This document shows, piece after piece, positions 43,319-52,236 of a stretch of DNA of 64,000 bases. The DNA is from Vibrio sp. S17_S38. GTDB taxonomy: Bacteria > Pseudomonadota > Gammaproteobacteria > Enterobacterales > Vibrionaceae. The stretch's first letter is position 1. Every line of letters starts with the position of its first letter. The notes under the pieces are model-generated. The model worked only from the letters and a program-made list of their open reading frames with translations, made no database searches and had not been told where the DNA came from. Both the position numbers and the translations under genes were made by a program. Where the stretch lies: positions 142,233 through 206,232 of the forward strand of contig NZ_JAAUWW010000004.1 in assembly GCF_014694375.1 (NCBI RefSeq), read 5' to 3'.

Positions 43319-44461
43319 ATGAATATTTTTACATCGGTATTAACTGGCGATACAAAACAAATTACAGAAGTGACCCGTCACTATAATAATCTATTGCTAA
43401 TGACCGATAAGAATGTCTCTGTATTACCGGCCATACAAACTCTCATTAATGAGCTAAAACAAACCACAAATAATATTTATATTATTGATGATCTTCCTGC
43501 CGAACCAACGGATCAAGATGTCATTACGCTCATTAATAAGCTTCCACAAAACATTGATATGGTACTGGGTATTGGTGGCGGTAGCGTATTAGACATTAGT
43601 AAGCTTATTTCTGTCCTCTATGCAGAACAAGGTGATAAAAGTAAAATTGACGTTTTTCAATCACTATTAGTCGGAGAAAAGCCAAGTCAAAGGATTGCTT
43701 TAACATTAGTACCAACCACGGCAGGCACTGGCGCTGAAGCAACGCCTAATGCGATCATTGCCTTGCCCGCACAAGCAACAAAAGTCGGCATCATCTCACC
43801 AATAATGCTACCAGATTACGTATTACTCGTTCCTGAGCTTACTCTATCAATGCCTCATCATATTACCTCATCAACGAGTATAGATGCGTTATGCCACCTC
43901 ATTGAATGCTTTACTGCCAGTATTTCCAACCCAATTGGTGACAATTACGCCTTGATAGGTATGCAAAAATTCTTCACCAATATAGAGGAAGTTATTGATC
44001 AACCAAACAACTTATTGGTGCGTTTAAATTTGCTGTGGGCCTCTTATTATGGTGGTGCTGCCATATCTCATGCAGGCACTCATCTGGTTCACGCCCTTTC
44101 TTATCCTCTTGGTGGTAAATACAAGATCCCACACGGTCTAGCCAACTCGTTATTGCTCGTTCCGTGTATGAAACATATTTGTGCACATACCAGTGAAAAA
44201 TTTGCTCAAGTCTATGATTTATTACCAAGCGCAAATTTAGCATTAAGTGAGACTGAAAAAGCAAACCAATTAGTGGCTTACCTTGAAAACTTAGTGAATA
44301 AGTTACAGCTCCCGATCAAGCTCAATGATATTGGAATCGATAAGTCTCAAATTGCCGAACTGGCTAAAAATGCGATGGAAGTGAAACGTTTACTTAATAA
44401 CTCTCCAGTCAGTGTGACTGAACAAGAAGTTTTTGAAATCTATAACAGTATTTGTGAATAA
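43319..44461 (+). CDS. Iron-containing alcohol dehydrogenase family protein
   Basis: 380 residues from the ATG at 43319, preceded at 5-6 bases by GAGGG; upstream in-frame starts lack this. Group III (Fe-type) ADH features: GIGGGSVLDISKLI near residue 85, TTAGTGAEATPNAII, and the metal-site region with DALCHLIECF and HALSYPLGGKYKIPHGLANSLLL (His ligands). It could oxidise a hydroxy acid or reduce an aldehyde; in this cluster it may act on the aldehyde product of the DapA-like lyase. First gene of the rightward operon, 6 bp from the next gene. Confidence 0.88.
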   Translation: MNIFTSVLTGDTKQITEVTRHYNNLLLMTDKNVSVLPAIQTLINELKQTTNNIYIIDDLPAEPTDQDVITLINKLPQNIDMVLGIGGGSVLDISKLISVLYAEQGDKSKIDVFQSLLVGEKPSQRIALTLVPTTAGTGAEATPNAIIALPAQATKVGIISPIMLPDYVLLVPELTLSMPHHITSSTSIDALCHLIECFTASISNPIGDNYALIGMQKFFTNIEEVIDQPNNLLVRLNLLWASYYGGAAISHAGTHLVHALSYPLGGKYKIPHGLANSLLLVPCMKHICAHTSEKFAQVYDLLPSANLALSETEKANQLVAYLENLVNKLQLPIKLNDIGIDKSQIAELAKNAMEVKRLLNNSPVSVTEQEVFEIYNSICE

Positions 44462-44467
44462 GGAATC

Positions 44468-45349
44468 ATGATGAACACACCAATCTCAGGACCATATGTT
44501 GCCATTGTCACGCCATTCAACCCAGATGGATCACTGAATGAGAATGGGTTAAGAGCCCAAGTTGAACGTCAAATTGGCTTCGGTAACAATATTTTTTGCA
44601 ATGGCACCAACGGTGAATTTTTTGTTCTAACCGATGAGGAAAAGCGACGCGTGACTGCCGTATGCATCGAGCAAGCAAAAGGTCGAGTGAGTGTGGTTAG
44701 CCATATCGGTGAGCTCACATTAGAGCAAACCATTGCCCATGGTAAGGACGTGCAATCGTTAGGTTTAGATGCCGTGTCAGTGATTACACCATGGTTTTCT
44801 GCGCTCAGAGAGGCTGAGTTAATCAACTATTATCGCCAAGTCGCCGATAGCTTAGATATTCCAGTTTATCTTTATAATATTCCTGCTCGCACTGGCAATA
44901 CTATTACTCCCACCATTGCAGATACATTAGCAAGTCACCCCAATATCTATGGCATAAAAGATAGCGCTGGTTCATACGAAAGCTTGTCAGGATTCTTAGA
45001 GATCGCCCGTAAACATAATCAGTTTGATGTATTAACTGGCCCTGATTCTTTGATCTTAACTGGTTTCCAAGAAGGCTGCATTGGTTGTGTCTCTGGCATT
45101 GCCAATATCGTCCCGGATCTTGTTAACCAAATTTATACAGGATTTAAAAATGATGATTTGCAATCAGCCAATCAAGCACAAGAAAGAATTAACTACTTAA
45201 GAGACAATTTATATCCAATAGCCTTTGCACCTGCCGTAGTTAAGAAAACCATTAGTTTACTTGGTGAAGATGTCGGTGAAAGCCGTTACCCAGTATGTTT
45301 TACCGATGATGATGTCAATAAAATAAAAACAATTATTCATAACCAATAA
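44468..45349 (+). CDS. DapA/NanA-superfamily lyase (2-keto-3-deoxy acid aldolase candidate)
   Basis: 293 residues of the dihydrodipicolinate synthase superfamily. GYVAIVTPF-like start (GPYVAIVTPFNPDG), GTNGEF, catalytic Tyr in YLYNIPARTG and Schiff-base Lys in YGIKDSAG (about residue 161). Context (kinase, PdxA2, TRAP uptake, YhcH) argues against lysine synthesis and for a pyruvate-releasing aldolase or dehydratase of an acid sugar. The second ATG at 44471 has better ribosome-site spacing and is equally possible. Confidence 0.85.
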   Translation: MMNTPISGPYVAIVTPFNPDGSLNENGLRAQVERQIGFGNNIFCNGTNGEFFVLTDEEKRRVTAVCIEQAKGRVSVVSHIGELTLEQTIAHGKDVQSLGLDAVSVITPWFSALREAELINYYRQVADSLDIPVYLYNIPARTGNTITPTIADTLASHPNIYGIKDSAGSYESLSGFLEIARKHNQFDVLTGPDSLILTGFQEGCIGCVSGIANIVPDLVNQIYTGFKNDDLQSANQAQERINYLRDNLYPIAFAPAVVKKTISLLGEDVGESRYPVCFTDDDVNKIKTIIHNQ

Positions 45350-45377
45350 GCTGTAAACCAATAATAAAAGGACGAGA

Positions 45378-46385
45378 ATGATGATGACAAAAACATTCAA
45401 AAAGAAGCTACTTAATTATGCAAAAGGAATTGCCGTTGCAGGGTTATTAGTTGCACAACCAACATTTGCGAAAACCGTAAGTATCATCGCTGAAGAACCT
45501 GGTGGTGGCTGGTATACCTACGGGACAACATTTTCAAAAATCATTGCCGATAATACAAAAGGCGAATATAGCGTCGATTTGATCCCTCGCGGTGGTGGTA
45601 TGACAAATCCCGTTGCCGTCAATAATGGCAAAGCCGATTTTGGTTTTGCTACTTCAAATGCATCTGCATGGGCAAAAGATGGACTAACGGATATTTATAA
45701 AGGTAAAAAAAACACCGAACTAAGAAGCATGCTGAATGGTTTACAAGAAGCTTACACCATTGTGGTTGCGCGTAAGGCATGGGTGGAAAGTACGGGTAAC
45801 GACACATTAGAAAAAATCATTAATGCCGATAACGTCGTCATCGCAACATCACCAACCGGCTCACAAGTTCCTATTATTGCCAACTTTATGTTTGAAGCCT
45901 TAGGTACCGATCTACAAACACTACGTAAAGAAGGAAAACTTATACAAGTGGGCGGCGGACAAATGTCTCAAATGCTAAGAGACAACAGTATCGATGTCTT
46001 CATTGAGAACGTTCCTGCAAACCACCCTTCCGTCACTGAAATGACGCTAACAAGTGATGTGGTTTATATTCCCTTTCCACAAAAAGTGCTAGATGCTTTA
46101 GCAACAGTAGGGCTTCCAACTGGAGTAATGAAAGCAGAAACGTATAAAGGACAATCTAAAGATTATATAAATCCTGTTAGTGCATCTGTTTTCTTAACCA
46201 GCACACATGTTGATGATGATACGGTGTATGCCATCACAAAAGCTTTGGTTGAAGGTCAAGAAAAAATCAAAGCAACTCACGCACCATTACGTGTATGGAC
46301 TCCAGAAAAAAGCGCATTACAAAGTACGTTACCATTACACCCAGGCGTAGCTAAATATTATAAAGAAAAAGGCTGGATAAAATAA
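45378..46385 (+). CDS. TAXI-family TRAP transporter substrate-binding protein
   Basis: 335 residues with a signal peptide (about 1-32, ending PTFAK). TAXI family features: IIAEEPGGGWYTYGTTFSKII at the mature N-terminus, GGGMTNPVAVNNGKADFGF, and VIATSPTGSQV. Binds the solute for the fused permease encoded next. Known TAXI ligands are few, so the presence of this type in a sugar-acid cluster is informative but does not define the substrate. Three consecutive ATG codons (45378, 45381, 45384) are possible starts. Confidence 0.9.
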   Translation: MMMTKTFKKKLLNYAKGIAVAGLLVAQPTFAKTVSIIAEEPGGGWYTYGTTFSKIIADNTKGEYSVDLIPRGGGMTNPVAVNNGKADFGFATSNASAWAKDGLTDIYKGKKNTELRSMLNGLQEAYTIVVARKAWVESTGNDTLEKIINADNVVIATSPTGSQVPIIANFMFEALGTDLQTLRKEGKLIQVGGGQMSQMLRDNSIDVFIENVPANHPSVTEMTLTSDVVYIPFPQKVLDALATVGLPTGVMKAETYKGQSKDYINPVSASVFLTSTHVDDDTVYAITKALVEGQEKIKATHAPLRVWTPEKSALQSTLPLHPGVAKYYKEKGWIK

Positions 46386-46391
46386 AAACAA

Positions 46392-46421
46392 CCCCACCCA
46401 ATTCTTTGGGTGGGTCTTTTG
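46392..46421 (+). terminator. Attenuator-type hairpin between the TAXI binding protein and permease genes
   Basis: CCCACCCA/TGGGTGGG stem (46393-46400 with 46407-46414) followed by TCTTTT. It lies inside the operon, so partial termination would give more binding protein than permease. Confidence 0.65.
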
Positions 46422-46432
46422 AGGTGAGTAAT

Positions 46433-48328
46433 ATGTATAGTTTATTTTTTAATGGAATAAAAATAGCTATTTCTTTTAGTTATATATTCTTCCTAATTAA
46501 ACAATTCTTCGTTCCCGTATCGCCGTTAATGGCGGCATCGGTTCATGTATTTATGGCAACATCACTGATCTTTTGTTTTAAACCAATAGAAATAAAAGAA
46601 GGATCATTAAAATATTTAACTAGATTATTGGATATCATATTAATTGCATCCGCATTATTAATATGTGTTCATTTCATTACGGATATGGACCGACTAGAAA
46701 CCAGATTAGAAATGATTGATGATATTTTATTATCGGATAAATTAGTGTTTATTGTTGGGCTACTCTTAATATTTGAAGGTGTTCGACGATCGGTTGGTTT
46801 CTCGTTATTAAGCGTCATTATATTTTTCGTTATTTATGCTTACTTTGGTCCCCACTTCCCAGGCTGGACAGCATTCAGAGGCTTCCCTCTATCAGAAATG
46901 ACCGAAATCATTACCATGAAAACAGATGGTATTTTTGGTGTAACGGCAAGTACTGCGGTTAATTTCGTCTTTTTCTTTGTTATGTTCGGCAGCATATTCA
47001 CCTTAACCGGTGGTGGAAGCATATTTATTGATATTGCCATGCTAGCAACAGCTAAGCTAACCGGTGGCGCAGCGAAAATGTCGCTATTAGGCTCAGCCCT
47101 ATTTGGTATGGTTAGTGGCTCCGCTGTCGCAAATACCACCTCGACAGGTGTGTTAACCATTCCCATCATGCATCGTTCTGGCTATTCAAAAGAACAAGCG
47201 GCAGCAACAGAAGCTATTGCTTCAACTGGTGGTCAGCTTATGCCGCCAATCATGGGCGTTGCGGCTTTCGTTATGGCCGATATGCTGGGCATTCCTTATA
47301 CGGATATTGCTGCCGCAGGGCTGATCCCAGCCGCAGGTTTCTACTTTGCTCTCTTCATTATTATTGATTTACGTGCTCGTAAAACAGGTATTGGTAACAT
47401 TAGTACTGAAGATTTAAAAATTGAACCAATTAAACCTAGATTACACTTGCTTGCCTCCCCACTCGTCTTAATTGGAGTATTGCTCGCGGGTTATTCTGCT
47501 CCATTTGCGGCATTTATTGGTTCAGTTATCGCTCTCATTATCCCATTCATTAAAAAAAGCACACGCTATCCATTATATAACTTATATACGATAGTCATGG
47601 ATGTTGCGAAACAAATGGCATGGGTTTCTGTTCCTCTCGCTTCAGTCGGTATTATCATGGTGATTGCGACTCAATCCAATCTGGCTTTCAAGTTCGTTGA
47701 ATTGTTAACAGAAGTGGGGGCAAACAACTTATACCTATCTTTAATCATGGTCATTTTGGGTTGTATTATCATGGGCATGGGATTACCAACTGTTGCCGCC
47801 TATATCATCGGATCAATCATTTTTGTTCCTGCATTAACAGATATGGGCGTTAGTGTATTAGCCGGCAATCTATTCGTGATGTATTACTGTGTACTATCCA
47901 TGGTTACACCACCTGTCGCCTTATGCTCTTATGCAGCAGCGGCCTTAGCAAACGGCAATTCAACTAAAACAGGGCTATATGCATTTTCATATGCTTTAGT
48001 TATTTTCTTAATTCCATTTAGCTTTATTAGTGACCCTGCTGTTTTATGGCAAGGCACCATATTCAGCATCTTATTAGCATTTTCAGGAATGATGTTGGCA
48101 ACATTTTCTTGGGCGGTATTTTTACAAGGCTGGCTCAAAAAAGACTTAAATATAATTGAGCGAATTGTATTCTTAATTGCCAGCATAAGTTTAATTATTG
48201 AACGTTCAGGAACCGCTTACTGGTTATTAATGGTTGCCGTTAATGTTGTTGCTATTTTATGGTGCTTTAAAACTGCAAAAAAAGAACATAACAGCCAAGA
48301 AAAAAGCTTACTTAATGTAGGAAAATAA
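46433..48328 (+). CDS. TRAP transporter fused permease (DctQ-DctM type)
   Basis: 631 residues from the ATG at 46433 with GAGGTGA upstream. N-terminal small-subunit-like helices (about 1-120), then the large DctM-like domain with GSALFGMVSGSAVANTTSTG, EAIASTGGQLMPPIMGVAAF and GMGLPTVAAY, typical of fused TRAP permeases paired with TAXI proteins. Uses a sodium or proton gradient to import the ligand bound by the preceding protein. Confidence 0.92.
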   Translation: MYSLFFNGIKIAISFSYIFFLIKQFFVPVSPLMAASVHVFMATSLIFCFKPIEIKEGSLKYLTRLLDIILIASALLICVHFITDMDRLETRLEMIDDILLSDKLVFIVGLLLIFEGVRRSVGFSLLSVIIFFVIYAYFGPHFPGWTAFRGFPLSEMTEIITMKTDGIFGVTASTAVNFVFFFVMFGSIFTLTGGGSIFIDIAMLATAKLTGGAAKMSLLGSALFGMVSGSAVANTTSTGVLTIPIMHRSGYSKEQAAATEAIASTGGQLMPPIMGVAAFVMADMLGIPYTDIAAAGLIPAAGFYFALFIIIDLRARKTGIGNISTEDLKIEPIKPRLHLLASPLVLIGVLLAGYSAPFAAFIGSVIALIIPFIKKSTRYPLYNLYTIVMDVAKQMAWVSVPLASVGIIMVIATQSNLAFKFVELLTEVGANNLYLSLIMVILGCIIMGMGLPTVAAYIIGSIIFVPALTDMGVSVLAGNLFVMYYCVLSMVTPPVALCSYAAAALANGNSTKTGLYAFSYALVIFLIPFSFISDPAVLWQGTIFSILLAFSGMMLATFSWAVFLQGWLKKDLNIIERIVFLIASISLIIERSGTAYWLLMVAVNVVAILWCFKTAKKEHNSQEKSLLNVGK

Positions 48329-48332
48329 AAAC

Positions 48333-48368
48333 AACCCACAACATTAATATTATGTTGTGGGTTTTTAT
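48333..48368 (+). terminator. Attenuator-type hairpin before the yhcH-like gene
   Basis: A perfect 12-bp stem AACCCACAACAT/ATGTTGTGGGTT (48333-48344 with 48352-48363) with a following T-run, only 13 nt before the next start codon. Confidence 0.7.
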
Positions 48369-48380
48369 AGGAAAATTAAT

Positions 48381-48848
48381 ATGATATTTGGTAATTTAAT
48401 GTCTTTACATACCTCAGGCTTACCAATTTATTTCAAAAATATTCTCTCTTTACCAGAGTGCTCATTCACTGCCTTAATGAAAATGGACGATGGTAAGCTT
48501 CAATTAACTAATAGTGAATGGTTTTGTAATATAGGTAGCGCTCAAACCCAAGAATGGAGTCAAAGGCACACGGAATATCACCAATGTTATGCTGATATTC
48601 AAATCGTACTTGAAGGAGAAGAAATAATTAACTACGGCGTTTTAGATTGTATAGGTGACATTGCTGAAGAAAAAAAGCCTGACTTATTTATTCTTCACTC
48701 ACCTAAACTAACGCAGGCTGTACACTTAAAAGTAGGAGACTTTGCTATTTTCATGCCAGGAGAGCCACATCAGGCACTGTGTATGGTATCCAAACCAAAT
48801 CAAGTTCGTAAGGCTGTATTTAAGATTCCACTATCACTCTTTAGTTAA
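48381..48848 (+). CDS. YhcH/YjgK/YiaL family protein (DUF386)
   Basis: 155 residues from the ATG at 48381 with AGGA upstream. DUF386 cupin-like motif HTEYHQCYADIQIVLEGEE with metal-binding His residues, and FMPGEPHQALCM near the C-terminus. Family members accompany sialic acid and sugar-acid catabolic genes (nan, yia) and are thought to act as sugar anomerases or epimerases. Last gene of the rightward operon, after an attenuator-like hairpin. Confidence 0.88.
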   Translation: MIFGNLMSLHTSGLPIYFKNILSLPECSFTALMKMDDGKLQLTNSEWFCNIGSAQTQEWSQRHTEYHQCYADIQIVLEGEEIINYGVLDCIGDIAEEKKPDLFILHSPKLTQAVHLKVGDFAIFMPGEPHQALCMVSKPNQVRKAVFKIPLSLFS

Positions 48849-49179
48849 TGAAATATACACCGTAGATATTAATGTCATATACAAAAAAGCCGTTATTAAA
48901 TAGATTTAAGTAACAACCAGTAAACTGACTATAACGGCGATCTTTATTGTTTCTACGGCTTTATTGAGTAATTAATTCTATGGCCGCGTATGTATACCGA
49001 GTTTGGTATGGATTTCGGGGTTTTAAACATGCTCTTTCAAGCATTGGATACCAAACAGACACCATTTGGCCACCGAGCTATTTTCAAATCTAAATAATCA
49101 GATAGCAAAGACACAAAATAACTCAATAAATAGGGTTTATATTCAATAGTTTAAATTGGAATGATAGTGCAATAAGATT
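48849..49179. other. Non-coding stretch between the yhcH-like gene and tRNA-Gly
   Basis: No credible gene. It holds a GCCGTTAT/ATAACGGC repeat (48889-48896 with 48931-48938) that on the minus strand ends in a T-run and could terminate the tRNA transcript. A structured segment at 49001-49057 has outer arms GTTTGGTAT/ATACCAAAC and an inner ATGCT/AGCAT hairpin. This is the interior edge of the segment bounded by the tRNA repeats; no integrase or transposase is present. Confidence 0.5.
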
Positions 49180-49254
<75 letters not shown>

Positions 49255-49566
49255 TTAATATGAGATAGGTTCTCTTTGAAAGCCCGACCATAATGCCATA
49301 ACTTATCGAAAAAAAAGCCCTTTTATAACAATATCCATCTAAGTGCATAGAATATGAACGATTTTACATTTCGTACCTAAAAATGACAGCCCTTTAAATC
49401 GTTCTTCATGGTGAAATCCTAGATAGTGTCTATGACCATTCATAATATACTTCACTCTAAGCAATGAGCCAGCTTAACGAGTTTATGCATTTCCGCACCA
49501 GCTATAAAGTGTTAAGATCCCTCTATTAGGCACCAATAACGCTCGTACTCAATTAAAGGCGATTCA

Positions 49567-50517
49567 ATGTCGACAATTAACAACTCAATCCAATGGTTTC
49601 CGGGCCATATGCACAAAGCTCGTAAAGAGATCGAAGAAGTTATTCCGAAAATTGATGTCATTATTGAAGTCTTGGATGCTCGAATTCCTTTTTCTAGTGA
49701 AAACCCATTAATTTCACACCTACGCGGTGATAAACCTTGTATTAAGGTACTGAACAAACGTGATCTCGCCGATCCAGAATTAACACAATTATGGATTGAT
49801 CACTTCGAAAAAGAGCAAGGTGTGAAAGCCATGGCGATCACCACTGAAAACCCGCAAGAAGTTTTCAAGATCATGGAATTATGCCGTAAGCTTGCTCCTC
49901 ATCGCAGTGATATTGGTAAAGATATTCGAACAATGATCATGGGGATACCGAACGTAGGTAAATCAACGATTATCAATACATTAGCTGGCCGTATGATAGC
50001 GCAAACGGGTAATCAACCCGCGGTTACTCGTCGCCAGCAACGCATCAATCTACAAAACGGTATTGTACTATCGGATACTCCTGGGATCTTATGGCCGAAA
50101 GTTGAAAATCCACATTCAGGTTTCCGCTTAGCAGCAACGGGTGCGGTAAAAGATACGGCTATGGAATACGATGAAGTGGCGTTTTATACCGTAGAATATT
50201 TAGCCGCACATTATCCACAGCTACTGCAAGCGCGTTACAATATTGAAGAATTACCACAAAGTGATGTTGAGTGGATGGAAGAGATTGGCCGTAAACGTGG
50301 TGCTTTACGTGCCGGTGGTCGCATCGATTTACATAAAGCATCTGAAATTTTATTACATGAGCTGCGTAGTGGTACTTTAGGGAAAGTTACCTTAGAGCTT
50401 CCAGAAATGATCACCCAAGAATTGATCGAAGTTGAAATTGAAGCTGAGCGTAAAAAAGAAGCGCAGATTAAAAAGAAGGAAGAGCGTCGCAAACGTTATC
50501 TACGCAATAAACGTTAA
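49567..50517 (+). CDS. ylqF: Ribosome biogenesis GTPase YlqF/RbgA
   Basis: 316 residues. Circularly permuted GTPase: G4 NKRDLAD (about residue 62) comes before G1 GIPNVGKST (about 126) and G3 DTPG (about 175). Begins with the family signature QWFPGHMHKARKEI and ends in a basic Lys/Arg tail suited to rRNA binding. Acts in large ribosomal subunit maturation. Single gene with a terminator directly downstream. Confidence 0.94.
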   Translation: MSTINNSIQWFPGHMHKARKEIEEVIPKIDVIIEVLDARIPFSSENPLISHLRGDKPCIKVLNKRDLADPELTQLWIDHFEKEQGVKAMAITTENPQEVFKIMELCRKLAPHRSDIGKDIRTMIMGIPNVGKSTIINTLAGRMIAQTGNQPAVTRRQQRINLQNGIVLSDTPGILWPKVENPHSGFRLAATGAVKDTAMEYDEVAFYTVEYLAAHYPQLLQARYNIEELPQSDVEWMEEIGRKRGALRAGGRIDLHKASEILLHELRSGTLGKVTLELPEMITQELIEVEIEAERKKEAQIKKKEERRKRYLRNKR

Positions 50518-50554
50518 TGCATCCTTCCTCACCCTTTGTATTATTACGTTAAAT

Positions 50555-50590
50555 AAGCAGCCGATTTTTCAGCTGCTTTTTTTATTTTGA
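50555..50590. terminator. Terminator between ylqF and the yeiR-like gene
   Basis: AAGCAGC/GCTGCTT stem (50555-50561 with 50572-50578) followed by a T-run on the plus strand; serves ylqF. Confidence 0.8.
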
Positions 50591-50591
50591 C

Positions 50592-51593
50592 TTAATCATT
50601 TTTCCGTATTAACGATAATAAAACCTCTTCCAATTGTTGCCATGGTAGTAACTCACTGTCGATAACTTCAATACGAGATTCGTAACCTTCTAATGTCATT
50701 TGATTTATAGACACAACACCATTAGAGGCATTAAATGCATAACAGCCTTGGTCGGTATTCATGACAGCTTTGATTCGCTCTGCGGTGAGTGATGAAAGCA
50801 TTGAGAAAAGCAAATCAAAATTGAAGGTGGATTCTGCACCAAATAGCCAACCACAGCTAAAATAACCCTGTCCTTTGTTCTCTTTGCGAACATATTCCTG
50901 CCCTGGTTGTAAACCGAATTGAGGATCTAAATGGTCGTGAGAATGACTTGAATGGTCCGAATCTAACTCAGGTTCTGCTGCTCTCTCTTGATCTAATATA
51001 ATTAAATCAACGGAGCCTTGTGATGTGGTAATTAATTGGAATTGTTTGTTTTTATCTTCATGCTTATTTCTGAAATTTTCAAACCAATGAATCAAGTTAT
51101 CAAGATCTTGCTCTGATGATTGATCGGCTTTATTGGCAACAATAATTTGAGCTGAATCTAATTGATCATTGAAGTTTTGATTACTGGTGTATTTTTCATT
51201 CGATATGTGCCGAGGATCAACTAAAGCAATTGTCGCTTTTAAGTCCACATAAGGAGAAAATTGGGCTGAAAGTAATTTAGACGTCACTTCTTTAGGATGC
51301 CCAAGCCCCGTAGGTTCAATCAATAAACGATCCGGATTTGTTCTTAATAGTGCATTGATACCAACCGACATAGGAACACCTGCAGTACAACACATACAAC
51401 CACCAGGAATCTCTTTAATCATAGCGCCTTGATCTGTCATCAGAGCCCCATCAATACCTATCTCACCAAATTCATTAACCAAAACCGCCCAGTTTTCATT
51501 TTTAGGCTTATTCTTTAATAAATGTAAGATTGTTGTGGTTTTTCCTGAACCTAAAAATCCAGTGATAATATTAGTGACAACCCGCTTTGACAT
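50592..51593 (-). CDS. yeiR: Zinc-binding COG0523 GTPase, YeiR type
   Basis: 333 residues, similar to E. coli YeiR along its length. Walker A GFLGSGKTT near residue 12, metal-binding CxCC motif GGCMCC near residue 65, G4 NKAD, and a His-rich insert (DSDHSSHSHDHLD) before the C-terminal domain. COG0523 GTPases insert or deliver metal, usually zinc, to client proteins. No Zur-like palindrome was recognised upstream. GAGGAG ribosome site before the ATG. Confidence 0.9.
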   Translation of the reverse strand: MSKRVVTNIITGFLGSGKTTTILHLLKNKPKNENWAVLVNEFGEIGIDGALMTDQGAMIKEIPGGCMCCTAGVPMSVGINALLRTNPDRLLIEPTGLGHPKEVTSKLLSAQFSPYVDLKATIALVDPRHISNEKYTSNQNFNDQLDSAQIIVANKADQSSEQDLDNLIHWFENFRNKHEDKNKQFQLITTSQGSVDLIILDQERAAEPELDSDHSSHSHDHLDPQFGLQPGQEYVRKENKGQGYFSCGWLFGAESTFNFDLLFSMLSSLTAERIKAVMNTDQGCYAFNASNGVVSINQMTLEGYESRIEVIDSELLPWQQLEEVLLSLIRKND

Positions 51594-52236
51594 AAATACT
51601 CCTCAACTAAGACCTCAGTATATATATTTTAAAATACGGACTCCAAGGAATTATTTCATAAGACATGAGTGTTTATTTGCAGAGTATTGGCTTATTACGG
51701 CATTATTTTATATCAGTATGACTTTATGAGAGCATACTTTGTGGCAGAATTATCTTATGACAAATAGTAAAAAGCGCACCATTTGCAGTGCGCTTTCCCC
51801 TCGAAACTCAATCGTGAGTATGCGAGTCAAGCAGGTAAGATATCCTGTTGACCATAAGTCGAGGATTTCATTATATGTAACGATATTTTTCACACTGTAC
51901 TCTTTATTTCTAATTTCTAATTTCTAATCATAACGTTCAAGTATCTAACGCTTTTCGCTAACGATATGTCTGTTGCACAATCAATATCGCTTTTTGCCTG
52001 TAGAAGCTATTCCCTCCATGTAAGTTGCTTTCTACCTATGAAAAGTATGGTATAGAACTGATAAATTACAAGTACACTAGCAATATAAATTTTGTATAAA
52101 AGCTGTGCTATTTTATTACTTTATAAGTAAACTTACTTTTCGTAACAATTAGATGTAATTCTCTCGCAACATTTTATAATTACAGCCTAATAAATCTCAT
52201 GCTGAATTCTTCAAATCATAGGAAGCATATACCCTA
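51594..52236. other. 643-bp intergenic region between the yeiR-like gene and clcA
   Basis: No credible protein gene. It contains the minus-strand terminator-like hairpin at 51767-51796, three tandem copies of TTTCTAA at about 51907-51927, and AT-rich DNA upstream of clcA. A minus-strand small RNA ending at the hairpin is conceivable. Confidence 0.45.
51767..51796 (-). terminator. Orphan terminator hairpin, minus strand
   Basis: A perfect 9-bp stem AAAGCGCAC/GTGCGCTTT (51771-51779 with 51788-51796); on the minus strand it is followed by TTTTTACT. No minus-strand protein gene ends here. Confidence 0.55.

Noticed and set aside
49001..49057. Integron attC site
   Set aside because: The arm sequences do not satisfy the RYYYAAC/GTTRRRY ends of attC sites, and no cassettes follow.
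51739..51927. 62-codon plus-strand reading frame in the yeiR-clcA gap
   Set aside because: It runs through the terminator hairpin and the TTTCTAA repeats; no ribosome site.
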